Positions 7,623 to 15,344 of a stretch of DNA of 64,000 bases are shown piece after piece. Both the position numbers and the translations under genes were made by a program. The stretch is from Chitinophaga sp. HK235 (GTDB taxonomy: Bacteria > Bacteroidota > Bacteroidia > Chitinophagales > Chitinophagaceae), in contig NZ_CP073766.1 in the NCBI RefSeq assembly GCF_018255755.1, forward strand, positions 4,154,001 through 4,218,000, in the 5' to 3' direction. The first letter of the stretch is position 1. Each line of letters starts with the position of its first letter. The notes beneath the pieces were generated by a model. It saw only the letters and a program-made list of their open reading frames with translations. It ran no database searches and was not told the DNA's origin.

Positions 7623-8581
7623 TACTGTCGGGATTCAGTTGTGATAAGATTTTTCAACCTACCTGCCAATCGTGCTGTAAACAGATCAGCGCCCTTATTA
7701 TTGAGGTGCATGGTATTATAAAAATATTTTTTGTTGAAACAGAGCTCATCATTGGAGAAATCGAAGAAGGGTATATTGTATTTCCGGGAGAATTGATTGT
7801 ATAGCTTTAAAAGTTCGTTTCTGTTGGCAATAAACCGTTGACCATCGATATGTTCGGGAGCGTAGAAGAGTACCAGTTCAATGTGGTTTCGGCTACACTC
7901 TTTGATAAAATTTTCGAACAATGCAATACTGGCGGTATCGAAGCGGATTTTATATTGTCCATTGTTTCGTTTGGCGTTAACGAAATCATCGTTCCATTCC
8001 ATATCCATACCACGAAATCCTTTTTGTCTGTATGGTGGAATATCATTTCTAAGGCTACCAGCAATCATATCCATCGTTTCTGTTCTTCCTGCATATCTCA
8101 TTAAAGGGATAAAATAATCGGTCTTACTAAAACCCTCATACGATGAAGTATACCTGTAAATATTCTCATTCCAGAGCATATACGGCATAAACTGGGTTAG
8201 CTGGTATAAATCCGGTCTTTTCTGCAGCGTAAATGCATCTACCGACATGACTATATGCCCCGGCTTGCGGTTATGTTTCAGATATTCCAGATGACGAAGA
8301 TATTGCAACCAGAAGTTATGACCATCGATACCCAGATTGTATACACGCTTGTGCAGGGAATCCTCTATGATGGCTGGGTTGATCTGCACCCATGCCCGTG
8401 AGGAACCGTATACTGCAATATCACAGTCTACCCGGCCATCATATATGTCCCGCATCACCTCCAGTTCACCTATATCTCCATTTGCGTTTTTCAGGCCACG
8501 GGACAAGAGTATATCCAGCGGATACATTAAAGCAATGAGCGGAAATATGAATAAAAATACTTTCAGTAGAAATTTTTTCAT
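7622..8581 (-). CDS. SGNH-like membrane-anchored protein, MBOAT partner
   Basis: The 319-residue protein has one N-terminal membrane segment (about 5-25) and an extracytoplasmic domain. VYGSSRAW (58-65) resembles block I of SGNH esterases with Ser61 as nucleophile. YNTMHLN near the end supplies His292, but the usual Asp of the DxxH motif is Asn289. Proteins of this type sit next to MBOAT acyltransferases (as AlgJ/AlgX with AlgI, or DltD with DltB) and transfer the acyl group to the polymer. It lies 7 bp behind the MBOAT gene. Confidence 0.72.
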   Translation of the reverse strand: MKKFLLKVFLFIFPLIALMYPLDILLSRGLKNANGDIGELEVMRDIYDGRVDCDIAVYGSSRAWVQINPAIIEDSLHKRVYNLGIDGHNFWLQYLRHLEYLKHNRKPGHIVMSVDAFTLQKRPDLYQLTQFMPYMLWNENIYRYTSSYEGFSKTDYFIPLMRYAGRTETMDMIAGSLRNDIPPYRQKGFRGMDMEWNDDFVNAKRNNGQYKIRFDTASIALFENFIKECSRNHIELVLFYAPEHIDGQRFIANRNELLKLYNQFSRKYNIPFFDFSNDELCFNKKYFYNTMHLNNKGADLFTARLAGRLKNLITTESRQ

Positions 8582-8588
8582 GAAGACC

Positions 8589-10037
8589 TTAAAATTGGAA
8601 ATAGATGAACTGTTGCTCTTTTCCGGCGAACCAGAAAACAGCTATTACCACAGCATAATAAAAAGCATATCTGACGGGCTTCTTCCAGTTCAGCCCCAAT
8701 GTTTCGATTGCATACCTGTTTTCTCTGCCACACCACTCTACCAGCATAAACAGCGTAATCAATACCAGCTGAATCACCACGGCGTGGCCGGATTGGATAT
8801 CCGGTTTACTAAACAGCGACCAGGAAAACATTCCTGACAAATAGGAAAATGCCGCTTCTATACTTTTTGCTCTGAAGAATACCCATGCTATCACGGTCAG
8901 GCTGAATGTAAGCGAAACATTGAACACATCTTTAACGGAAGGAAGCAGTTTTCCCTGGGCTACTGTTTCCAGGTTATTTCTGTTTTTGCTGGTGAGTAAT
9001 AAAGGCAGAAAATAAAGCGCATTTAGTGCTCCCCAGGCGATAAAAGTCCAGTTAGCACCATGCCAGAAACCGCTGACGATAAAAATGATGAATGTATTCC
9101 TTATTTTCATCCACGTGCCACCTTTACTACCTCCCAGCGGGATATACAGATAATCGCGGAACCAGGTGGAAAGTGAAATATGCCAGCGTCGCCAGAATTC
9201 AGCGATATCACGCGAAAAATAAGGGAACGAAAAATTCTGCAGCAGCTCTATTCCAAACAGTCTGGCTGTACCCAGCGCTATATCGGAATAACCGGAAAAA
9301 TCTCCATAGATCTGAAAAGTGAAAAATATGGCACCTAGTGCCAGGCTGCTGCCGGAATGATCAGCGGGGTTGTTAAACATCTCATTGGCAAATACAGCAC
9401 AGTTATCAGCGATCACGATTTTTTTGAATAATCCCCAAAGGATTTGCCGTAAGCCATCCACTGCCTTTGCATAGTCGAATGTTCTTTGTTTTTTGATCTG
9501 AGGTAACAGATGGGTGGCTCTTTCTATAGGCCCAGCCACCAGCAACGGAAAGAAACTGACAAAAACAGCATAATCCACAAAATTACGTTCTGCTTTAATT
9601 CTGTCCTTGTAAATATCTATTACATAAGACAAGCCATGAAAAGTATAGAAGGAAATTCCAACGGGAAGAATTATTCGCAATGTCCACGGATTGACTTGTA
9701 TCCCTGAACGGGCAAGCGCATCTGCAAAAGATGCTATAAAAAAGTTATAGTATTTAAAGAAGAACAGGAACCCCAGATTTACAATAATACTGATCCAGAA
9801 CCAGGTTTTCTTTATGTTGACGCTTTTGGCATCGGACATTTTCAGCCCTGTATAATAGTCCAGTGACGTTGAGAAAACCAGTAAAAAGAGAAAACGCCAA
9901 TCCCAGCATGCATAAAAGAAGTAGCTGGCCCCCAGTAACAACATATTCTGGATGGTTAGATTTCTGTTTGCAACAAACCAGTATAGGATGAATACTATAG
10001 GCAGGAATATAGCGAATCCAATAGAATTAAAAAGCAT
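8589..10037 (-). CDS. MBOAT-family O-acyltransferase (AlgI-like)
   Basis: The 482-residue polytopic protein starts MLFNSIGFAIFLPIVFILYW, the classical AlgI/DltB opening. It contains the family blocks PVGISFYTFHGLSYVID, DFSGYSDIALG, EFWRRWHISLSTW and SGFWHGANW, the last holding the invariant catalytic His. Family members move acetyl groups from the cytoplasm across the inner membrane to a periplasmic acceptor. Together with the SGNH-like partner and the methyltransferase it most likely decorates a cell-surface polysaccharide. The acceptor is not identifiable here. Confidence 0.93.
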   Translation of the reverse strand: MLFNSIGFAIFLPIVFILYWFVANRNLTIQNMLLLGASYFFYACWDWRFLFLLVFSTSLDYYTGLKMSDAKSVNIKKTWFWISIIVNLGFLFFFKYYNFFIASFADALARSGIQVNPWTLRIILPVGISFYTFHGLSYVIDIYKDRIKAERNFVDYAVFVSFFPLLVAGPIERATHLLPQIKKQRTFDYAKAVDGLRQILWGLFKKIVIADNCAVFANEMFNNPADHSGSSLALGAIFFTFQIYGDFSGYSDIALGTARLFGIELLQNFSFPYFSRDIAEFWRRWHISLSTWFRDYLYIPLGGSKGGTWMKIRNTFIIFIVSGFWHGANWTFIAWGALNALYFLPLLLTSKNRNNLETVAQGKLLPSVKDVFNVSLTFSLTVIAWVFFRAKSIEAAFSYLSGMFSWSLFSKPDIQSGHAVVIQLVLITLFMLVEWCGRENRYAIETLGLNWKKPVRYAFYYAVVIAVFWFAGKEQQFIYFQF

Positions 10038-10301
10038 TACACAAGATGTTGGTTGCGGTGCGGCTACATGACTCTTATGAGCGCTGGCATAAGGTCAGAT
10101 AACCAGCCGATTTTGGTTAATTGCCGGCAAATTAATCTAAAAAATACATCTGCAACAATTTTAACCTCCCTTATCTTTTTTACTTATCCAGCCTGATCAG
10201 CCGCACATAATCTATCATCTTCTGGTTCACTGTTTCATTCATGTTGATAACTGCCTGTCGCAGCACTTCTACCGGTCTGCACCGAAGAGGATTGTCCTGT
10301 G
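10038..10301. other. Intergenic debris between MBOAT and Fic genes
   Basis: On the minus strand a startless frame ending at 10180 reads EVLRQAVINMNETVNQKMID and then YVRLIRLDK before the stop. It looks like the C-terminal end of a lost gene that I cannot assign. The rest holds the MBOAT promoter region, with no recognisable sites. Confidence 0.35.
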
Positions 10302-10385
10302 CAGACTAATTTTTCACGCTATTTCCATAAACAGTTGGGAGTGACACCCCCAGCTTATATCAATAGCCTGGAGAAAGAGCCGTGA
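10302..10385 (+). pseudogene. C-terminal fragment of an AraC-family regulator
   Basis: A 27-codon frame ending in TGA at 10383-10385 reads QTNFSRYFHKQLGVTPPAYI and then NSLEKEP. This is the unmistakable last helix of an AraC/XylS DNA-binding domain (F-R-F-K-GxTPxxY pattern). Nothing upstream encodes the first helix-turn-helix or a sensor domain, so this is a relic of a deleted gene. Confidence 0.75.
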
Positions 10386-10402
10386 GTTAAACTCAATCGT
10401 GG

Positions 10403-11524
10403 TTACATGGAAGAAGTGTCTGTTTCCTCCTTTAAGATGTAACTTGTACTTCTTCCTCCTGATGGCCCTTTAATCAATAGCCCGCGCTCTATTAAATCCT
10501 GGATATCACGAATCGCTGTGTCATGTGATGTTTTGGTAATTGTAGCCCATTTGGAAGAAGTCAGTTTTCCATGAAACCCATCCAATAATCTATTCAGCAT
10601 CATTTTTTGCCTATCGTTAATAGATTTTGTAGCCGGATTCTCCCAAAACTTTGCTTTTCTGATCACAGCAGCCAGTGTATTGTCAGTCGCTACGATAGCG
10701 CGATGCAGACAACTTAAAAACCATTCCATCCAGGCAGTAATATCCAGGGTGTCTTTTTGTGTTTTTTCCAGAATATCATAATAATCATTCCTTTCGATTC
10801 TAATCTGTGCTGACATACTATAAAAGCGCCGGGGGCTTCCATCAGCTCTTGCGAGTTGCATATCGGTGAGTGCACGTGCCATACGTCCATTTCCGTCATC
10901 AAAAGGATGTATTGTTACAAACCAAAGATGGGTAATAGCTGCCTTTATTACGGGGTCTATCTTTTCGTCTTTATTAAACCAATCTATAAACCGGGCCATT
11001 TCTATATCCAGTATATCAGCATCCGGAGCCTGAAAGTGTACTTTCTCCCTTCCCATAGGGCCTGAAACCACCTGCATAGGGTCATCCTTACTATTATTAC
11101 GCCAGGCGCCGACAACAATTTTATGCATACCGCTGCGCCCTGTAGGGAATAATGATGCATGCCATCCAAACAGACGTTCATCGGATAGAGGAAGAGCATA
11201 ATGTTGTGTTGCGTCCAACATCATCTCCACAACTCCTTCTACATCCCTGTCAGCCGGGATAAGGCCAGCAACTTCTATCCCCAGGCGACGGGCAATAGAG
11301 GAACGTACCTGATCATGATCCAGTATCTCACCTTCTATCTCACTCGATTTCAGCACATCCATCGTCAGGGTCTGGAGAGTGGCTTCTTCCTGCAAGGGAA
11401 ATCCCCACCCTTCCATCCTTCCAAGCAGTTTTCCTTGCCGATAGCGCACCTCAGCCAGTAGTGCAACAATTTGCTCATTATCCCAATGAAAGTCAGGCCG
11501 TTGTTTCAATTGATAAATAAACAT
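10403..11524 (-). CDS. Fic-family AMPylase-like protein, class II
   Basis: The 373-residue protein has the catalytic Fic loop HPFDDGNGR (206-214) with an intact His and phosphate-binding Asn. An N-terminal segment SSEIEG (60-65) matches the inhibitory S/TxxxEG helix, so it is a self-inhibited class II Fic. The first 90 residues match the DUF4172-type N-terminus. The last 80 form a winged-helix-like region (TITKTSHDTAIRDIQDLIER). Relatives transfer AMP to target proteins. No antitoxin gene is adjacent, as expected when inhibition is built in. Confidence 0.92.
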   Translation of the reverse strand: MFIYQLKQRPDFHWDNEQIVALLAEVRYRQGKLLGRMEGWGFPLQEEATLQTLTMDVLKSSEIEGEILDHDQVRSSIARRLGIEVAGLIPADRDVEGVVEMMLDATQHYALPLSDERLFGWHASLFPTGRSGMHKIVVGAWRNNSKDDPMQVVSGPMGREKVHFQAPDADILDIEMARFIDWFNKDEKIDPVIKAAITHLWFVTIHPFDDGNGRMARALTDMQLARADGSPRRFYSMSAQIRIERNDYYDILEKTQKDTLDITAWMEWFLSCLHRAIVATDNTLAAVIRKAKFWENPATKSINDRQKMMLNRLLDGFHGKLTSSKWATITKTSHDTAIRDIQDLIERGLLIKGPSGGRSTSYILKEETDTSSM

Positions 11525-11558
11525 TTTGCCTAGAATATAACATTTTTTCTTTGCAACA

Positions 11559-11597
11559 GCGGCCTAATCTACGCAAAACATGCGTAGATTAGGCCGC
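11559..11597. terminator. Perfect 17-bp hairpin at the end of locus 1
   Basis: GCGGCCTAATCTACGCA (11559-11575) pairs with 11581-11597 without mismatch around a 5-nt loop. It lies 21 bp after the last gene of polysaccharide locus 1. The minus-strand side has no T-run, so it may act as a transcript-end stabiliser or a Rho-assisted terminator rather than a canonical one. Confidence 0.6.
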
Positions 11598-11617
11598 TTA
11601 TTCTTCGCATCATCTTC

Positions 11618-13045
11618 TCAATTCACTTCTGCCTTCACCTTCTCTCCTGCTCTTACTTTAACATCAGTATATGAAATCATGTTCCCGCTATTGTCTTTCC
11701 GATGACTGGCGCGTCTGGCTGTCTGATGCAGGATAATTTTATCATAATTACCTGCAAAGGCAGCTCTCCATAACAGTGGTTGTTTCCCCTTGTTGTGGAA
11801 GATGGTTCTCTTATCAGCATGGTTGACCATAATGGTCGTGTTTAGTATATGGAGGCCGTCCAGGGTGGTATTGTTTCCTGTAGCTCCGCGGTATAGGGTT
11901 GTAATACGCTGACTGGGCGCATCAGGCTCTATTCCCATCAGTCCACTGACGATGCCTTCCACTACGCCAAAGGATACTTCCGGATATTCCCTTCTGGGTG
12001 TGGCTTTATCTGTAAGTTGCAGGATATAGTCAGTGGCTTTTTGCCAGTAGCCCTGCTTATACAGTATTACAGGGAGATAGGACGTAGTTTCCACATTCCA
12101 GGGTGTGGAAATAAGATGAGTGATTGTTTGACGGCTTCTGGCGGTATCTTTCAGGGCATCGAACCAAAGCAGGAACATTTCACCTTCACCCGTTCCGAAT
12201 TGCCCTGCACCGTTATACCAGGTATAATAACGGGAAGCCTTTTCATTCCACCAGTATTGATCAATTTTTTCCCGGTACTGTTCTGCCATCTGTTTGTACA
12301 GGGCGGCTTTTGCGGTGTTTCCCCGTAAGCTTAAGATAGATGAATACGACAGTAATCCCCGGTAAATAGTGGCGATCAGGTCTACACCTGCTTTCAGGTC
12401 TGGTACGTTTTCCACATAGGATGCCAGGCCACGGCAGCGATGAAAATAATCAGCCTTGTTAAAAGGTGCCGGGGCATTGGGATGCAGCGGACGTGTCAAC
12501 AGGGAGTCTGCCTGTAAGTTCCATTGATGGATGTATTCATGGATGGTTTTCTCAAAAAAATTGACAAACACCGGTTCTTCTATGTAACGTTTGTCGCCTG
12601 TCCAGGTATACAGTTTCCAGCAAGCGAAGATGATATCAAAGTTGGCGTTCAGGTTATACCAGAATTCTTTATCGTTCCGATAGTCTTCCGGTGCAGGTTT
12701 TCCGTATTTATTGATTTCCCAGAAAGAGCACCAGTCTCTGCTGGCGGCAATATTCCGGGCGAAGGCTGTCAGCATGTTCCGGTTTTCCTTGTCCAGGCCG
12801 CAGATGGCGGCGCCGATGGTCTGATGTGCCACATCACGCATACAAAAAGCGTTGCGGGATGGCAGGGCGGCTTCATACCAGGGTCCTACAGGGTCGGCGG
12901 GGTTGCCCCGGTAATGTTGTACCATTTGGAAGGCCCAGTTACAGGCCTGCTGCATAGCGGTATCGGTGGTGGTAAAAGTGGGGCCCTGCGCCTGCACAGC
13001 GATGCTGCAACAGGTGATCCACAGGGCCAGTAAGTGGTTTTTCAT
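11618..13045 (-). CDS. Secreted (alpha/alpha)-barrel glycosidase-like protein
   Basis: The 475-residue protein has a signal peptide ending VQAQ. The rest is a long series of helices typical of six-hairpin glycosidases, with aromatic-rich turns such as NKYGKPAPEDYRNDKEFWYN, DQYWWNEKASRYYTWYNG and EGEMFLLW. It resembles alpha-rhamnosidase, glucosidase or trehalase-like (alpha/alpha)6 barrels, but no family signature fixes the activity. It is the last gene of polysaccharide locus 1, 9 bp behind the GH27 gene, so it probably acts on the same glycan. Confidence 0.65.
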   Translation of the reverse strand: MKNHLLALWITCCSIAVQAQGPTFTTTDTAMQQACNWAFQMVQHYRGNPADPVGPWYEAALPSRNAFCMRDVAHQTIGAAICGLDKENRNMLTAFARNIAASRDWCSFWEINKYGKPAPEDYRNDKEFWYNLNANFDIIFACWKLYTWTGDKRYIEEPVFVNFFEKTIHEYIHQWNLQADSLLTRPLHPNAPAPFNKADYFHRCRGLASYVENVPDLKAGVDLIATIYRGLLSYSSILSLRGNTAKAALYKQMAEQYREKIDQYWWNEKASRYYTWYNGAGQFGTGEGEMFLLWFDALKDTARSRQTITHLISTPWNVETTSYLPVILYKQGYWQKATDYILQLTDKATPRREYPEVSFGVVEGIVSGLMGIEPDAPSQRITTLYRGATGNNTTLDGLHILNTTIMVNHADKRTIFHNKGKQPLLWRAAFAGNYDKIILHQTARRASHRKDNSGNMISYTDVKVRAGEKVKAEVN

Positions 13046-13054
13046 TTGTCTTTG

Positions 13055-14257
13055 CTATTGCTTTAATCTGAACATCACTACATCATGCGGTTTTATAGTA
13101 GCGCTGAAAGGTTTTTTGGTAGTGCCTTCGTTTTTACCTGTCCATACATTGTACAGGGTGTACTGAATGTTTGTATTTAAAGTATGATGAAAGACATTGT
13201 CTACTACAGGTGTTTGTTTCCAGTTGAAGCTGACAGCTGCATCATGGCTGCTTCTGTTCAGGAAACAAACGGCCCAGTCACCATGCTGTAATGGTTTGAA
13301 CCATATCTGCAGACTGTCTTTATCTGAATATTTAAATCCCTGTATCCCTAGCGGGTCCTGGTCGATGGCGATGATATCTTTATTCGTAAGGATCTCTTTT
13401 GTTTCCTTTGTCATTTTGCGGATATCATTGCCGGCCATCAGCGGAGCTGCCATCATGGCCCAGAGGGAGAAATGGGTCTTGTCTTCTGCATAGGTCATCC
13501 CGTTGCCTACTTCCAGCATATCCGGATCATTCCAGTGGTCAGGACCGGCGTAGCGGCGCAGGGAATCCTGGAGATCGGCGATACGCATAACGCTCAGCGC
13601 ATCCCAGGTGCCGTGGCTATGTACAGAGTCGAAAACCTGGTAGATGTCTTCCGTGGTGCGCCAGAGCTGACCTACAGGGGCACCCCATTCCCAGGGTTTG
13701 TTGACACCCCATTCGCAGATGCTGAAAATCATAGGGCGTCCGGCTTTGCGCAGGGCATTGCTCATAGTGGTATAAGCCTCTTTGGCGTTGATGCCGTGGG
13801 TATTGCACCAGTCGTATTTCAGGTAGTCGATGTTCCATGCCGCATAGTTGCGGGCATCCTGATACTCGTAACCACGTGTACCCGGATATTTGGCGCAGGT
13901 TAAAGTACCGGCACAGTTATACATGCCGAACTTCAGTCCTTTCGCATGAACATAATCCACTACCGCTTTAAGACCATGTGGAAATTTCTTTGGGTCGGGG
14001 ACCAGGTTTCCGAGGCTATCCCGCTCCATGGTCATCCAGCCGTCATCGAGGACCAGGTAGTTGTAACCGGCGTCTTTCATACCGGAGGAAACCAGCACGT
14101 CCGCCATTTCCATGATCATTTTTTCATTGATGGCAGTCTGAAAAGTATTCCAGGTGTTCCAGCCCATCGGTGGTGTTGGGGCCAGCCCTTCAAATTTCTG
14201 TGCCGCAGCGGTATTGGCCATCGCCAATGCCAGCATGCCTATCAGCAGTTTTTTCAT
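13055..14257 (-). CDS. GH27 alpha-galactosidase
   Basis: The 400-residue protein has a signal peptide ending AAAQ and the GH27 opening TPPMGWNTWN. The catalytic nucleophile is Asp149 in YLKYDWC and the acid/base is Asp204 in WRTTEDI, both intact. DDGWM follows the first barrel strands, and a C-terminal beta domain completes the usual length. The enzyme removes terminal alpha-galactose, or possibly alpha-N-acetylgalactosamine or beta-L-arabinopyranose, in the periplasm or outside. Its presence suggests the substrate of this locus carries such side groups. Confidence 0.93.
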   Translation of the reverse strand: MKKLLIGMLALAMANTAAAQKFEGLAPTPPMGWNTWNTFQTAINEKMIMEMADVLVSSGMKDAGYNYLVLDDGWMTMERDSLGNLVPDPKKFPHGLKAVVDYVHAKGLKFGMYNCAGTLTCAKYPGTRGYEYQDARNYAAWNIDYLKYDWCNTHGINAKEAYTTMSNALRKAGRPMIFSICEWGVNKPWEWGAPVGQLWRTTEDIYQVFDSVHSHGTWDALSVMRIADLQDSLRRYAGPDHWNDPDMLEVGNGMTYAEDKTHFSLWAMMAAPLMAGNDIRKMTKETKEILTNKDIIAIDQDPLGIQGFKYSDKDSLQIWFKPLQHGDWAVCFLNRSSHDAAVSFNWKQTPVVDNVFHHTLNTNIQYTLYNVWTGKNEGTTKKPFSATIKPHDVVMFRLKQ

Positions 14258-14281
14258 ATTTTATGAAGATGATTTACGTAT

Positions 14282-15325
14282 TTAATCCCTGCAACTATTG
14301 ATGGCTTTTTCCCTGACGGAACAGCCCAGGAAGGCTTCAGGCCCGATACCCAGGAACCGTGGGGTTCCGGAATTGTTTACTACCCTGCCACCCATAAAAT
14401 CACGGTACCAGTCCATCCAGGGGAAGGTATAGTTATACATTTCCGCAGCGTGTACCACCAGCCCGTCACCAGCTTTGCGCGGGAGTTGCAGCCCTTTGTC
14501 CTGGTAGAAATTTTCACCTACTGTATGCAACCATTCATGTACCCATACACCGGGATCATTGGTTTTGTAGTAGCTGATTTTGTTGGTGATACTGGTACCG
14601 GCATCAAACTTCACTGTGACATAACCTGTTTTGATATTTTCTTTCAACGGGTTTGTCCAGGCCAGGCCGAAGTAGCCGCTCTTAAAGCTACAAGCAGCCT
14701 CACTCTCCCGCCAGAATACAAACACACAATCGTATGTTCCTGGCTGTATTTGAGGCAGTATTCCTGAAATAGTAGAAGGTTCGGCCGTAAACCAGTTATC
14801 ATTTGAGCGTGTAAGCGTTACCGGTAGTTCAATATCTTTTCTTTCCACATCCCAGTGGATGGTATTGTAAGTATATTTCTCAAAGTGTTGTTGCAGACTC
14901 CACTGAAAGAAACCATACCCCTGGTCCAGTTCATCTTTGGAAAAGTGGGTGCTGCATTCACCGCTGGTGGTGATGCCTTTGGTTTCGTATAGTCCTATCC
15001 AGAGGGCTTTCCATACCTTGGGGGCGGGCTTGTCTGTCATAACGAAGGCTACTGAAGCAGCACCGGTGACATTCACTTCTTTACGCAGGTACTGATATGA
15101 ATTTTGCAGTGCCACGCTGATGATATGTTTTCCGGCTGTTACTGCAATGGTGCCAGGCGCCTGTTTACCAGTATATGCACCATCGACGTATACATAACCG
15201 GCTTCCGGCGCTGACACGGAGAGCTGTATCTGATTGTCTGACCCGTTACTACCGGCCGGGGCGCTGCTTTTTTTGCAGGCGCCCAGCATTGCCAGTAATA
15301 GTATCAGCATGCATCGCTTTTTCAT
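14282..15325 (-). CDS. PEGA-domain lipoprotein with HEXXH motif
   Basis: The 347-residue product has a lipobox (lipid-bearing Cys17 in MLGAC), followed by a Ser/Gly linker and a PEGA-like beta domain (about 32-97, with YVYVDGAYTG). The C-terminal domain contains WVHEWLHTVGEN, an HEXXH zincin motif with His263, Glu264 and His267. A lipoprotein with a metalloprotease-like motif is not a usual member of a SusCD locus. It might be a surface glycan-binding protein with a structural zinc, or a true peptidase acting on a glycoprotein. It sits between SusD and GH27 with gaps of 19 and 24 bp. Confidence 0.75.
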   Translation of the reverse strand: MKKRCMLILLLAMLGACKKSSAPAGSNGSDNQIQLSVSAPEAGYVYVDGAYTGKQAPGTIAVTAGKHIISVALQNSYQYLRKEVNVTGAASVAFVMTDKPAPKVWKALWIGLYETKGITTSGECSTHFSKDELDQGYGFFQWSLQQHFEKYTYNTIHWDVERKDIELPVTLTRSNDNWFTAEPSTISGILPQIQPGTYDCVFVFWRESEAACSFKSGYFGLAWTNPLKENIKTGYVTVKFDAGTSITNKISYYKTNDPGVWVHEWLHTVGENFYQDKGLQLPRKAGDGLVVHAAEMYNYTFPWMDWYRDFMGGRVVNNSGTPRFLGIGPEAFLGCSVREKAINSCRD

Positions 15326-15344
15326 GCTACCGCTTTAATGGTTA

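Noticed and set aside
11559..11597. The 17-bp hairpin as an operator or riboswitch
   Set aside because: It lies after the last gene of the locus and has no extended conserved structure, so transcript-end function is the simpler reading.
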